Counted from the first letter of the stretch, positions 20,004 to 31,017 are shown. The stretch: 64,000 bases of DNA from Trissonchulus latispiculum (GCA_030248195.1 JASAND010000868.1:1-64000); one strand, 5' to 3'. The notes: generated from the letters alone by a model not told the origin. Made by a program: numbers and translations.

Positions 20004-20354
20004 TCGCTGGTCAAATTCCGGAACGGATCGGAGCCATTCATAAAATTCATTGCTTGAACAGATTCTTCCAAAAATTGAAAGATGGACAAGTAGGAAAATG
20101 CTCCTTGCAGTCGCATAAAAATGCAATATGAGCTGTGAGTTTTACATTTTAAATATGTCTGGGAAAGAATTTAAAATGCCTAGCGAGCATCTAAATAATA
20201 GTAAGGGGCAATAAACTACGTCAGCGACTAACTACGAAAACGTAAGCCGCTACATTTCTCTTTAGCTTGTATTGACTGAATTTGTGGACTGAATCTGGAT
20301 TTAGAAAAACAAACAGGATTCACAGAGAATTTCGAAGATTGTGTTGGATTAGGT

Positions 20355-20368
20355 GAATGATACAAACT
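20355..20368. repeat. 5' target-site duplication of the second LINE
   Basis: GAATGATACAAACT here is repeated exactly at 22361-22374, directly after the AGA-repeat tail. Confidence 0.93.
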
Positions 20369-22360
20369 GGGGCGATGTGGAGTCCCGATGTGCTGCGTGA
20401 AGTGGATCCACGAATTCTTATCTGACCGAAGAGGCAGTGTCAGGTTCAATGGAACCAAAGGGAAACGGAAGATTTTTTGGCAAGGAGTCCCCCAGGGCTC
20501 AGTCCTGTCACCAACACTTTTTATTGTATTCATAAACGACTTCCTGGAAGAACTTCCACAGGGAGTGGAAGCCAGTATCTACGCAGATGACCTTGCCCTG
20601 TGGACTTCCGACTCCGACCTGGCAAAGGCTGAAGAGAAACTACAAGCAGCACTGACAGCGATCGAGAACTGGTCGCTACGATGGAAGCTGAATATCAACA
20701 CCGATAAATGCCAGTGTTGCATTTTCACAACACAGAATAGCCAAGCCAAACATATCCCTCAGCTAAGCCTATTCCAGCGGCCTCTTCCATATGATGCTAA
20801 CCCTGTATTCCTCGGAATTACCTTCGACTGGAAGCTGAATTTCAACCAACACATCCGGAATCTGAAGGAACGCTGCATGCCCCGACTAGCCATACTAGGT
20901 GCTCTAAGCGGTCGACAATGGGGACCATCAAAAGAGGATCTGAGAATAATCTACATTGCCTACATTAGATCACTGCTGGATTACAGTATGGGTTCATGGT
21001 ACCCATCTGTCCCACCCAGCTGGGGAGAGCAGCTGCAGAAGATACAGAACACAGCTGCTCGTAAAATCACTGGCTGCCTCAGATCTACCCCCACTGACTA
21101 CCTGCACCTAGAGGCCAACCTACCTCCTATCAAACTAAGAGTCGAAGAACTCACTGCTACCAGCTACCAGAAAGCTATCAGACTGCCAGAAGATAATCCA
21201 CGGTTTGAAGCTGTGCAAGCAGAAGTGAGACAGCGGCTGAAAACTCAGGATTCCTGGAGAGAAAGAGGAAAGTCGTCGGCTAATGAGTGCGGCCTAAGTA
21301 ATTTTCCGGTTGAACCTCTACGTCTGCAAGCTTCCGGCGGATCGTACATCGCAGATGCCAATGCCGATTTCTCAGACTCCCTTACCCAACGACTGCCATC
21401 AAAACGGCTCTGCTCACCAGACGAACTCAAATGCGCCGCTATGGAAACTCTGTCACGCCTACCGCCTGCCAACCTGATCATCTGGACCGATGGTTCAGTC
21501 ATGGACTCATGTCGAAACGGAGGGAGCAGTGCTGTTGTCTTCGACGGAAACGGTCACCAGCTGGCTAACCTCTCATCGCCAGCCGGACTGCTCTGCTCGA
21601 GCTTTAGAGCGGAAATGAATGCAATCAGAATTGGACTGGAGTGGGCAGATCGGCGAAAGCCCCAACGGCAAATAATTCGCCTATGCTCTGACTCCCAGTC
21701 CGCTGTTCGGCAACTCAGTGCTGGACCATTGGCTCAGAAACTAACAATTGCCATAGAAATCTGGAATCTCATCAAATCTCTGAGTGATGCTGGCAACCAG
21801 CTAACCTTCCAGTGGATACCCAGCCATGTGGGAATCACAGGAAATGATCTAGCCGATCAAGTTGCCAAAGAAGCATCTGAGATGGACCAAGCGGCCTGCG
21901 CCATCGACTTTACAACGGCTAAGGCTGCGGTAAAATTGCTGACACGAGGAAAAATCCAGGCGATGAACGAGCGGACAAACTCAGACCAGATATTTTACAA
22001 CAACAAGTCAGTGGACCCAAACCTCGAGTCCGGACTTACTCGCAGAGAACGCGTTACACTCTCCCAGTTGCGCTCCACGGACACTCCTCGATCCTACGCA
22101 GTTACCAACACAGGGTGGGGCAGGCAGAGACTGATGTCTGCCCTGACTGTCAGGCCGAACCCGAGGACCTACGCCACCTCCTCATCAATTGCCCTACCCA
22201 CGCCACCCAGAGGTCCCGGTGGTTCGGGCGAAGCCCGGCTCTAGATGTCCTTTCAAGGGTCCCTTCCCAGGTGATTGGCTTTCTCCGGGATGTGAGGCGG
22301 CTCCCGCTGCCTCAACCATATTGAGCTCGCTCAGACGGTCCAGGATCAGAAGAAGAAGAA
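20369..22360 (+). mobile_element. 5'-truncated non-LTR retrotransposon, about 2.0 kb
   Basis: The element begins abruptly inside the reverse transcriptase and ends in (AGA)n. Perfect 14-bp duplications flank it. It has the same domain order as the element at 7281-11541 (RT, RNase H, Cys-His knuckle) but clearly diverged sequence and a different tail repeat, so it is a second lineage. 5' truncation with a target duplication is the usual product of incomplete reverse transcription. Confidence 0.93.
20370..22324 (+). pseudogene. LINE RT (partial), RNase H and knuckle, one frameshift
   Basis: The open frame from about 20370 to 22244 starts at RCGVPMCCVKWIHEFL, downstream of RT motif A, which is missing. 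Present are QGVPQGSVLSPTLFIVFIND (motif B), SIYADDLALW (motif C, catalytic DD), VFLGITFDWKLNF, then RNase H: IIWTDGSVMDS, FRAEMNAIRIGLEW, LCSDSQSAV, IPSHVGITGNDLADQ. A frameshift near 22110 (in a GGTGGGG run) moves the C-terminus to the frame ending at 22324, which holds CPDCQAEPEDLRHLLINCP. Without motif A, enzyme activity is not expected. Confidence 0.9.
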
Positions 22361-22689
22361 GAATGATACAAACTAACAAAATCTTCGATTTTGTTGTAAT
22401 TGCTGGTTACTTATAAAGTAAACGACTTTGTTTGTTTGTTTGTTAATTGCATATATATTCCGCGCTAGTCGCTTAGCTTAGTGCAATCAACTTTATTCTC
22501 TTAGCTCATATTGTATTATTCCTGCTAATCTGCTGCGTGGAGCATTGTTCCTTTTGTTACATAAATATAATTATAGCAATAATGACCATACATAATAATA
22601 CATAATACCGTACTTTATATTTTGAACCAAGTTTTTGTCAGGTAGTTTCGATTGTTTTGATTTAGTTGCTTTTAATCAGTGGGCTTTTG

Positions 22690-22902
22690 CTTGCTTTAGT
22701 TGGAATTCATAATGCCGATGTAAATTCCGTCAAAGTTCCTGCTAAAGACGGTCTTATTGCCAAACGTGAACAGTACATGAAATTGTATGGCTCCGCTTGG
22801 AAAGATGTTGTTAATATAGAAACTGATGTACAGATGAAGTTCGACGAATCCTTGGATGAGACTGACGCTCCTTTGTGGCCTAACATTCCTTTGTTGTTAT
22901 AG
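22690..22902 (+). CDS. Possible 3'-terminal exon of unknown gene
   Basis: After acceptor-like sites (AATCAG near 22679 and GCTTTAG near 22700) the frame reads GIHNADVNSVKVPAKDGLI, then AKREQYMKLYGSAWKDVVNI and ETDVQMKFDESLDETDAPLW, and stops at TAG 22900-22902. Charged, balanced composition and lack of repeats make it look like real protein sequence. I do not recognise the family. It would be the last exon of a plus-strand gene whose earlier exons I cannot identify; the retrotransposon at 20369-22360 would then lie in an intron. Confidence 0.4.
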   Translation, partial: LALVGIHNADVNSVKVPAKDGLIAKREQYMKLYGSAWKDVVNIETDVQMKFDESLDETDAPLWPNIPLLL

Positions 22903-23250
22903 TGATTGGAGTAATTGAGCATAAACACACTGCCGTGTTAGTTATGACACCATGACTGTTGGCAGATCGACAACTTTATTTAGTATGATTACTGTTTATT
23001 GCTCTCCGATAATATGCTATTTCGAGTCGAGATCGAATTTTTTGTATATAGATGCGCATGCATGTACAGATTTTCTTGTTTAATAGAGTATGTATATGGT
23101 ACTGTATTTCAGAATCTTATTAAATGTTGATTTTATGTTGAGTGTTTAAAATGCAATATTGTAGCTGTAGAAATAAGGTTATCAACTGACAGCAGATGTT
23201 CCTGTAACATTTCTTCTTCTGTTACCTGAATGAATTTCTCTAAAGAAAGG
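22903..23250. other. Anonymous DNA downstream of the candidate exon
   Basis: AT-rich, no gene and no repeat boundary seen. No unambiguous AATAAA signal was found for the candidate exon. Confidence 0.3.
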
Positions 23251-23860
23251 TTGGGCTAGCATCTTGATCCGGGTTGAAACCTTAATCTGGAGGGAGTGAA
23301 ACTTCTAGACCAATCCTATTATTATGGGGTTGATCTTAATCCGTATTTTAAAATAGAGGTTCAATTCGGGTCGAGCACTCCATCCAAATCCAGGCTTATC
23401 AGTAAACCACGTTTAAAATATGAAATTGAAACCACCTGATTGGACTGATTGGAGTGGGTTAATCAAGTTAAACTAAGTCACATTTAGGATAAGATTGAAC
23501 CTTTAGTTGCTTTGGAGAGAAATAATAGTTGGATTGGATCATGGGCAATTTAGTTGAATATAGGGTTGAATGCTCTGGATCCGGATTAAGCTATCGATTC
23601 TAATAGGATTGGATTGAAGACGGGATTAATTAGGGCCGTATTCACCAAGCTCTGGTAACCTACCAGTGGTAGCTTTTAAAGGTTACCAGTGGTTAAACCA
23701 ATTGGTTAGTTACATAGACTCATTTCACCAAACTTTTCTAACCAGTGCTAGCATACAACTGGTATCTTACAGAGAGTTATTTTGCTAACCAGCCTTTGGC
23801 GTGGTTTGCAGTGTATATTCTGGGTGTAACGGTTTTCTTGTTAATTTTTCGGCCCTTATA
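23250..23860. repeat. Motif-array region with a GGGCCGTATTC element end
   Basis: From about 23260 to 23635 GATTGGA / GGATTGGATT / TTAATC-like words recur. At about 23631 a GGGCCGTATTCACCAAGCTC terminus starts a second array of ACCAGTGGTA / TAACCAG words up to about 23810. It resembles the left ends at 26480, 38298 and 55225. No matching right end was found. Confidence 0.5.
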
Positions 23861-24354
23861 AAAGTCAATCCAGGAATTTTGGGGACAACCTCAAAATTGT
23901 GTTCGAACCGGATCCAACTCAACGCCATATTGATAGGATCGGCCCCTGCACGAGATTATTATTACGGATATTATTGATTTTCTATATACTGCCAGGGTTT
24001 TTTACTACGTCCGAAATTGCTCACGAAATTACCTCTCCCCCGAAATCGACCCCCTACCTGAATTTTTTAATTGCCCAAATATTTGCCAAGAATGGTTAAT
24101 TTACAAAAGCTTTCCGGGGTTGCATTTCAAATAACTTCTTGTTATCCTCCATCCTTGAACTTTAGCGTTTCTCTAGTCAAAACATGCAAAAATTACCAAT
24201 CTCGGTTAAGGGGGGGGGCTACTAAAATCGACTTGCCCCGACTTTGTCCGATTGGCCTACTTTTTGACGAAGATATAGAGCATGGGTGTGGTCAAAAAAT
24301 ATCGGGTACTGAGATCTTGGTTGCCTTCCAGCCATGTGCAGCCGTCGCGTTTAT

Positions 24355-24808
24355 TATTATTATTATTATTATTGATTAAACAAACAATAACAAGGTTACA
24401 GACAAGTGCAACATTTCTGCACTAAACATCTACAGAAAACAATGTCTCTCGCAGTGCCCTCTTGAAAGAGGGAAGCGAAGCTGAGTTGACTATACCATTA
24501 GGTAAGGAATTCCATTCATTGATAACTCTATTATGAAACAAATTTTTGACTGAGGTCAGGTTATTTTTCGTAACTCGAATTTTAAAACGATGACCTCTAG
24601 TATTTCGCATAGATATATTGGCTTGATACGTGAAAAGCTCGTTGAAGTCAATGGCAATAAGTCCACGTACAATCTTGTACATTAGAACTAAATCTTTATA
24701 ACGTCTACGTTTTTCTAAAGTTAGAGTCCTGAGATATCGACATCTGTGGTCATAATCAAAATTTAAATTTGGAAGAATTCTTTCTGTAAAACGCCTCTGA
24801 ACGCTTTT
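24355..24808 (-). mobile_element. 5'-truncated LINE with ATT/AAT tail, TSD CGTTTAT
   Basis: On the minus strand the fragment ends in an AAT-type repeat (the TTATTATTATT run at 24351-24373). Direct repeats CGTTTAT lie at 24348-24354 and 24809-24815. The opposite palindrome arm carries GTCGCGTTTATGTGCCC uninterrupted, which is the pre-insertion site. Confidence 0.88.
24422..24807 (-). pseudogene. C-terminal end of a LINE reverse transcriptase polyprotein
   Basis: The frame reads SVQRRFTERILPNLNFDYDH, then RCRYLRTLTLEKRRRYKDLV, LMYKIVRGLIAIDFNELF, TRGHRFKIRV, and NLFHNRVINEWNSLPNGIV with a final SLPSFKRALRETLF. This order (QRRFT, L-x3-LE-x-RR, YKI-x-G, F-x2-R-V-x2-W-N-x-L-P, F-K) is the conserved tail of many CR1/Jockey-like invertebrate LINEs. 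The RT catalytic core was lost by 5' truncation at about 24808. It differs from the RNase H-bearing elements elsewhere in the window. Confidence 0.85.
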
Positions 24809-25893
24809 CGTTTATGTGCCCGACCCCCCATTTTTCGCAACTACCAACATAATTAATTAAAAATTTCTACTGACTGCTAGGCCCAAGCTTCAAAGCTGTC
24901 ATTCGCCAATATGATTTGGCACATATGCCCCTACATGTAGAAAAATACTAGATGTCTGTATCTTATCTGCATCTAATGGAATTACTCTTCAAAGTTGAAG
25001 TTTCGGCAAAAATTTAAAAAATTTTGGCTAACGAAAGGAAAATTTTATTACTGGTGCGAGCTATAAGGCTGTAATTTGACATAGAAGGAGGCCCTATAGG
25101 AGTACTCATTTGTGCCAAATGGCAACAAATTCTGCCGAGTGAAAAAATTTTTATGGCAACTTTAATCTTCAAAAATTGCCGAAACCGCCATTTTCAGTCT
25201 GTCGGATTTTGTGTAGAGGCTTTCTGCAGCCATAGAAGTCGCAAACCTTCACTAATTGAGCTGAAATCTTTTGTGGGGGTGTTTTCGACCTCGCTGAGTT
25301 CAAATATCTCAAAAAATTTTAATTTCAAAAAATTTGATTTTTTCCATATCTGGGCTACCATTCCCCAAAAAAGGCGTTTTAGGAAATTTTTGAAGATTAA
25401 AGTTGCCATAAAAAATTTTTCACTCGGCAGAATTTCTTGCCATTTGGCACAAATGAGTACTCCTATAGGGCCTCCTTCTATGTCAAATTACAGCCTTATA
25501 GCTCGCACCAGTAATAAAATTTTCCTTTCGTTAGCCAAAATTTTTTAAATTTTTGCCGAAACTTCAACTTTGAAGAGTAATTCCCTTAGATGCAGATAAG
25601 ATACAGACATCTAGTATTTTTCTGCAGGTAGGGACATATGTGCCAAATCATATTGGCGAATGACAGCTTTGAAGCTTGGGCCTAGCAGTCAGTAGAAATT
25701 TTTAATTAATTATGTTGGTAGTTGCGAAAAATGGGGGGTCGGGCACATAAACGCGACGGCTGCACATGGCTGGAAGGCAACTAAGATCTCAGTACCCGAT
25801 AGTTTTTTGACCACACCCATGCTCTATATCCTCGCCAAAAAGTAGGCCAATCTGACAAAGTCGGGGCAAACCTTTAGTAGCCCCCCCCCTTAA

Positions 25894-26477
25894 TTTGGCA
25901 AAAACCTTTCCCCTTCCAGTACCAGATTATCTTTTTGCAAAGACAGCATGCGTATTGGATGATAAGTTCAATGGCTCCGGTTTTCCGTTTCTTCTTCCTT
26001 GGCGCCAATCGGAGCGTGTCCATATAATAGGGAGCCTCCACCTGCCCGTCCACCACACGTCTTAGCAAACCAGACCACAAAGCGGGAACCCGGAATAGGG
26101 CAACAGAAGAGGCCCACCCGCTCGGTAGTATACTTTGAGAACAGGGAGTATCCAGCCCCGACAGACTGAAGATAGAAAACAGAACTGGGAAGCATCAGCC
26201 ATGACCCGCAGAATTGGAAACCATTTAGCGCCGGGGACACCTGTGGAGATCTCCATCTCGATGGCTGATCCTTATCTTATCAGCTGTTACGTTTCCACTG
26301 ATATCCGGGGAACAGAGTTCCCAATGTCATAGTCTATATGTACATCCGCCAGGGCCATCTCCTTTCCGTATAGCTGGTTGGTTCAACTGGTTTATCCTGG
26401 AATCCACTCCACAGCTTGGTTCCTGGGTGGTGGCTCAACGAGCCGTTTCCAGAAATCTCAGATTATACGGACTACCA
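25894..26477. other. Unassigned GC-richer DNA, possibly decayed coding
   Basis: Several overlapping frames on both strands are open (25968-26240 minus, 26135-26332 plus) and the base composition is more coding-like than the surroundings. I recognise no domain and cannot choose a frame. Confidence 0.3.
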
Positions 26478-26714
26478 GGGGCCGATTTCATAATAAGTTA
26501 CAAGTGTTACAAGTCACAAGTTACAAGCGATTTTGGTTTCACTAAGAGTTGATGACAAGTTACAAGGTACAAGCTACAAGCTGTGTTTTCACAAGTGTCC
26601 TACAAGTACAATTTCCAGTTCCCGTTTCACGAACCCACAAGTTACAAGATACAAGTTCACATGCAACTAAAATATCCTTACAAGTTTACAAGTCGAAGGT
26701 TGTCTTTGTAGGCT

Positions 26715-27170
26715 TTTTTTCTGTACGCCCCACTCCAGTTGTTTTTACACCGGTTAGGAGCAGTGTCAGCTCGGAGATAATTTTGAAAACTTTTGCTGGG
26801 TATTGCTGACACCGAATAATTGTAGTCACAATTATCCGAGGCGTTCATAAGGGTAGCGACTTATCCTTCGCGGACGGTGCGATGAACGTGCCGCGGCAGG
26901 TCCACCCGACGGCGGCCGCCCCTTAACTCGCGGTTAATTGCATACAGTGGGGGGGGGGAATAATCTGTTAACGGCAGGTACCAGAGAAAACAATTCGAAA
27001 GGGGATTCTGGTCCAGCTGGACCAACAGTAGGGGCTCATAAAAGCAGAAACAGACGTATACAGCAAATAACATTCACAGAAACCATAGAGTAAAAGTGAA
27101 AGATGTTTCTCTGTGATTTGATCCTTTGAGCTCATCTTTGAATATTACATAGTTGTATATACATGTTGTA
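26715..27170. other. Anonymous DNA with a GC-rich patch
   Basis: A GC-rich stretch at about 26866-26935 (GACGGCGGCCGCCCC) stands out from its AT-rich surroundings. I could not match it to rRNA or to any gene. Confidence 0.3.
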
Positions 27171-27176
27171 ATATAC

Positions 27177-27562
27177 CAGGGTATTTTTTAGGGATTTTTT
27201 TCCGGGGGGGCTTCGGGGGCCCCCCCCCCCCCCCCGGGGGGGGGAAGAAATTTTCGGGGGGGGGGGAGAAGATTTTTTGCCAAAATGAGCTAAAAAATAG
27301 TATTTTTTGGCGTATTTTGCATGGTGAAACACAAAAGTTCTCAAAAATGCCAGGATTTAAGGTATAAATAGCCATTTTTACGAAAAAATGCGGCGAAGCC
27401 GAAAACATTTTGAAAATTTGTATTTTGGAAAAAATGTGAACCTCATTAAGGGGGCAGACAAAAATCCCAAGGGGGGGGGCGATTTCGGGGGAAGGCGCTC
27501 TTTCGGGGGGGGAAGATTCAATTTCGGGGGCCCCCCCGCCCCCCCCTGTAAAAAATACCCTG
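27177..27562. mobile_element. MITE with G/C-run arms, TSD ATATAC
   Basis: The inverted repeats are CAGGGTATTTTTTA and TAAAAAATACCCTG. The 6-bp direct repeats ATATAC are at 27171-27176 and 27563-27568. Long G and C runs face each other across the centre. The 6-bp duplication differs from the 8-bp ones elsewhere in the window, so the superfamily is uncertain. Confidence 0.75.
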
Positions 27563-28004
27563 ATATACATAGTTGTCTGCCTCAAGTTGTTTCCATCGAA
27601 AACAATGCCTGGAAAAAGAAAGGGGGAGCAAGTTGGAATTTTGCAGCATCTTCCGGCTTAGCGGTGAGCTCTTTTTTACTTTGGTTGTGAAGGGGTAGTA
27701 TTGTGGTTCAGTTGCTGAAGGAAGTCTTAATACGTGACGAGACTGTTCTCCTTTGCTTACTTATTCCAAGGTGCTGGCCTTGTAGGCTTATATTCTGCAA
27801 ACGTTTGATTGTCTGCTAGTCGATTTTAGTCCGTTAACTTTTGCTAAATTTTGAAATTTGTGTTATTTCATTTGTTTTGATAACTTAAACTTTTAATTCT
27901 AATTTTCAATTTTTTATTCATTTTCAACAACACTAACAACAGTAGCAGCAGAAACAACCGAATTTAATCCAAACTAGCAAACACGTTTCAACTATATATT
28001 CTTT

Positions 28005-28541
28005 CTAGGACGTAAGTTTGAACCTTTTTCCAAGTTGCCACTGGGATCTTGGCACTTCGTTATATCCAAAGGTTTCTGCGAATCCTGGCAACGCTTCGGC
28101 GGCAGGTGGAAAGGACTGATAAGCTTCAACTGCAGCAGCGGCACCACTTCCACTAGATCTTTCTGAAATAGGAAACCGATGAGGCAGACCCAAAGAATTT
28201 TCTAGGTTCCAGTTTTCCAGCTTGAGCTTGTAGTTTTTTAGTCGTAGGTTTTCCAATTCGGCACCCATTTTTTCCACCTTCATTTCGTTCAATCGGCTAT
28301 CACATCGGACCGCTGTAGGTGATACATTGTCTGTTAGGCTGTTTGGCTGATACACCACTGTTAGGCGGCGAATGTTAGGCCAAGATGTGTCTCGAACATA
28401 TGTGTAGTCCTTTTCCTTCGGGAAAGCAATACCAATTGATAGGCAGTTGTTGTAAATCTCCTTCCAGCAATTAACTCTGTCTTCCTTGGTAAGAGTTGAG
28501 CTAAAGGATCCAGTCAATTTGTCCTTATTTTCAATAAACTC
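28005..28541 (-). CDS. Myb/SANT-like DNA-binding protein exon with C-terminal coiled coil
   Basis: On the minus strand the frame is open from about 28541 (a TGA lies just upstream) to a stop at 28005-28007. It starts EFIENKDKLTGSFSSTLTKE, then DRVNCWKEIYNNCLSIGIAF and DTSWPNIRR. The spacing of the aromatic residues (F, W, W) and the phrase L-x-G-x-F-S-x-T-L-T-x-E-D fit the Myb/SANT-like trihelix domain of Harbinger-derived and zeste-like proteins. A Leu/Asn-rich helix follows (KMGAELENLRLKNYKLKLEN). The C-terminus is low in charge and ends KRFKLTS. There is no in-frame ATG, so an upstream exon or a decayed start is likely. It could be host or transposon-encoded. Confidence 0.55.
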   Translation of the reverse strand, partial: EFIENKDKLTGSFSSTLTKEDRVNCWKEIYNNCLSIGIAFPKEKDYTYVRDTSWPNIRRLTVVYQPNSLTDNVSPTAVRCDSRLNEMKVEKMGAELENLRLKNYKLKLENWNLENSLGLPHRFPISERSSGSGAAAAVEAYQSFPPAAEALPGFAETFGYNEVPRSQWQLGKRFKLTS

Positions 28542-28546
28542 TCATT

Positions 28547-28900
28547 AATAAATAACTTTCAATAAATCGGACAAACTGTAGTTTTTGGCTAAATGTGGCT
28601 GAAGTATGGGAGCCCATGGATAGTCAAATTAATTATATATGCAATAATGAAATTCTAAATTATAAAATCAAAAAATCATGACCATAACTGTTTTTAACGT
28701 GCTAATTTAAAATTTCTAGTGCAAGTGCACAATGAAATTGTTGGCTTAAAAAAGTGGGATTTTGAAACGATTAAATCAACTTCAAAATTAGGCAATGACA
28801 AATTAGGAAATACAAAAAAGCAACAAAAACTAAAAACGGGACAGAATACGAAAGCTAACACTGCAGAAGTAATACACTCCTTTAACTGAGCAATAACTGC
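28547..28900. other. Anonymous AT-rich DNA
   Basis: Upstream of the minus-strand Myb/SANT frame. I see no convincing first exon or promoter. Confidence 0.3.
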
Positions 28901-29042
28901 TAAGAAAATGCAGCTGAGCAAGAGCATTTTACAGCTTGTAACTTGTAGCTTGTGGTTACAAGTCAAAGAAATTATTGATGAAACCGAATCTAGCACAACT
29001 TGTAGTCACAAGCTAAGTGACACGACACAGCCACTTGTAGTC

Positions 29043-29147
29043 GAAAATTTTGCACATATATATGATCTAAAAAGTGTAGAAATTGTTGTTCAAAAATTGC
29101 TTCAGTAAGCGAATTTACACAGGATTTGAAAATAGCACAATCATTAA
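29043..29147 (+). repeat. Duplicated TDP2 upstream segment, copy 1
   Basis: This ~105-bp segment (CGAAAATTTTGCAC, AGAAATTGTTGTTCAAAAAT, TTCAGTAAGCGAATTTACAC, ATAGCACAATCATTAA) is repeated in direct orientation at about 31018-31122, just upstream of TDP2 exon 1. The two copies bracket the foldback at 29148-30733. Confidence 0.85.
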
Positions 29148-30733
29148 ATTAAAATTAAATCCGGATTTAAAATTAAGTATATAATTCATAGTTGTATAAT
29201 TGAGATCTAGATGTTTTTGTGTTTAACATCACGACTGAGGCGACCAGCGGCAAAACCAATTTTGAAATGAAAGTGAGCTGAGCAACTTTTGTCATAGAAC
29301 TGCATACCCAAAATGGCTGTAGAGTGCTGTGGTGGGGACTTAGGCGATTTCGGGTCAAAAATGAAATTTTTCAAAAGTGGTCAAATTTGGTATAAAATGA
29401 AAGCCTAAGTGAGCTGAGCAACTTATGTCAGAGAACTGCGTACCCAAAGTGGCTGTAGAATGCTGTGTTGGGGTGGGGACTTGGGCGACTTGGGTCAAAA
29501 ATAAAATTTTTCAAAAGTGGTCAAATTTGGTATCAAATGAGAGCTCAAGTGAGCTCAGAAACTTTTGCCATAGAACTGCGTGCCCAAAGTGGCTGTAGAG
29601 TGCTGTGGTGGGACGGGGCGGGGACTTGGGTCAAAAATTTGTCGAAGAACTTTCGACATGGAACCATCCACCAAAAGTCGTTTATGCCTTTATATACTGT
29701 CTCAACCGGAATTTAAAGGATAGACATAGACCCAACACACATATTATCCCCTTTTGTGCGGAGCATTATTGTTACTTGTATATATACATACTACATGTAT
29801 CTCTGAGAATTTCAGCATGTTCAGTTAGCACGTATATAAGTGATGCGAAAAAAAGCATGTCCGTTAGGATAGACGGACCTGCTAGTGGTGGCGGGGGGTA
29901 TATATTACATTACCTCCAAATTCTAGAGGTAGAAGTGGAACCCGCATCGAATAAATATGTTCATGGGGCACAACCCTCCAATCCATATCACTACTTGCTG
30001 TGGTGTAAACAGCTTTAGAGCGGGAGTACTGGCTCCGCTTACTGACGGACTTAGTCACTCACTATATACATAAGTTATGGACCAAAGGCTTTTCTGGATT
30101 GAACTGGGTTGCACAAACAAGCATGCACTGAGGCGAGCCATTTTAATTAACTTTCAGTCGGGCTATTGAATCTGGAATCCCGTATGTACCACACGTAGTC
30201 CGCAGTGGCGTGGCCAGAAAAAAATTTCGGGGGGGCACATCCAAAAATTTTTAACATCTACCCTGATTTTTCAAAATCGTTATTCGCTCGTTTCAGGCTT
30301 TTTTCGCATCACTTATATACGTGCCAACTGAACATGCTGAAATTCTCAGAGATACATGTTGTATGTATATATACAAGTAACAAAAAATGCTCCGCATAAA
30401 AGGGGATAATATGTGTGTTGGGTCTATGTCTATCCTTTAAATTCCGGTTGAGACAGTAAAGGCATAAACGACTTTTGGTGGATGGTTCCATGTCGAAAGT
30501 TCTTCGACAAATTTTTGACCCCAAGTCCCCGCCCCGTCCCACCACGGCACTCTACAGCCACTTTGGGCACGCAGTTCTATGACATAAGTTGCTCAGCTCA
30601 CTTTCATTTCAAAATTGGTTTCGTCGCTGGTCGCCTCAGTCGTGATGTTAAACACAAAAACATCTAGATATCAATTATACAACTATGAATTATATACTTA
30701 ATTTTAATTCCGGATTTAATTTTAATTTAAACG
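29148..30733. mobile_element. Foldback element C (about 1.6 kb)
   Basis: The left arm (about 29148-29855) and right arm (about 30297-30733) are inverse complements. Shared blocks include AATTAAGTATATAATTCATA, GTTTAACATCACGACTGAGG, GGATAGACATAGACCCAACA and GTATATAAGTGATGCG. The left arm holds three copies of a ~140-bp tandem repeat where the right arm has one, so the left array expanded after the palindrome formed or the right one contracted. The loop contains CAGTGGCGTGGCCAG (30203), a hAT-like terminus without partner. Confidence 0.85.
29255..29640. repeat. Tandem repeat, about 140 bp x 3, shared core
   Basis: Units centred near 29283, 29421 and 29562 hold GAGCTGAGCAACTT, CATAGAACTGC(A/G)T, AAAGTGGCTGTAGA(G/A)TGCTG and CAAATTTGGTAT(C/A)AAATGA. 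They are the same family as 16415-17000. Confidence 0.85.
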
Positions 30734-31017
30734 TGTGTATATATACTTGCAGTTGCAAAAACTAATAGAAAGAAAATCCCAGATCCAAGACCTGCAGCAA
30801 CAATCATAACAATAGTAAAAATTGGATAACTCAAATTTTGGATTGATTTGATATTGCCTGTGCTTCTACTACTAATTAAGAATGAGCAGAGGTCAGACAT
30901 ATGCAGGAGGGGAAGTTTTGAGGGAAAACCGGATCTTTCCGGTTTTTTGCCTAAAAAACCGAAAAAATCCGGATTCTGGGGAGGGGTGAGCTCCAGAATT
31001 CGCCTATTTTAGATAAA

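Larger units (their letters stand above)
24210..25889. mobile_element. Palindromic TTAA-flanked element (Kolobok/piggyBac-like MITE), interrupted
   Basis: The arms run about 24210-24347 plus 24816-25175 on the left and about 25375-25889 on the right. They are close inverse complements. The ends are GGGGGGGGGCTACTAAA and its inverse. TTAA flanks both sides (24206-24209 and 25890-25893). TTAA duplication with purine-rich 5' ends fits Kolobok or piggyBac; no transposase is seen. The left arm is split by a LINE fragment, and the uninterrupted right arm shows the empty site. The twin open frames at 25153-25548 and 25194-25409 come from the arms. Confidence 0.8.
26481..29042. mobile_element. Candidate transposon with ACAAGT arrays and internal Myb/SANT exon
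   Basis: A GGGGCCGATTTCATAATAAG left end at about 26481 opens an array of (T)ACAAGT(T)/ACAAGC words to about 26700. A second array with the same words in both orientations (CTTGTAACTTGTAGCTTGTG, CACTTGTAG) lies at about 28925-29040. Between them are a MITE (27177-27562) and a minus-strand Myb/SANT-like frame (28005-28541). The arrangement recalls PIF/Harbinger elements, whose Myb-like protein binds subterminal repeats. The right terminus is not seen clearly and no Harbinger nuclease is visible. Confidence 0.45.

Noticed and set aside
24002..24030. CAGGGTTTTTTACTACG as a left MITE end
   Set aside because: No matching right end or 8-bp duplication was found in the window.
26836..26940. GC-rich patch suspected to be ribosomal RNA
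   Set aside because: I could not match it to conserved rRNA blocks; only a GAACGCCTC-like word resembles 28S, which is too short to count.
30203..30240. Complete hAT element starting CAGTGGCGTGGCCAG
   Set aside because: The terminus looks real, but no inverse end follows within the foldback loop, so only a remnant can be claimed.
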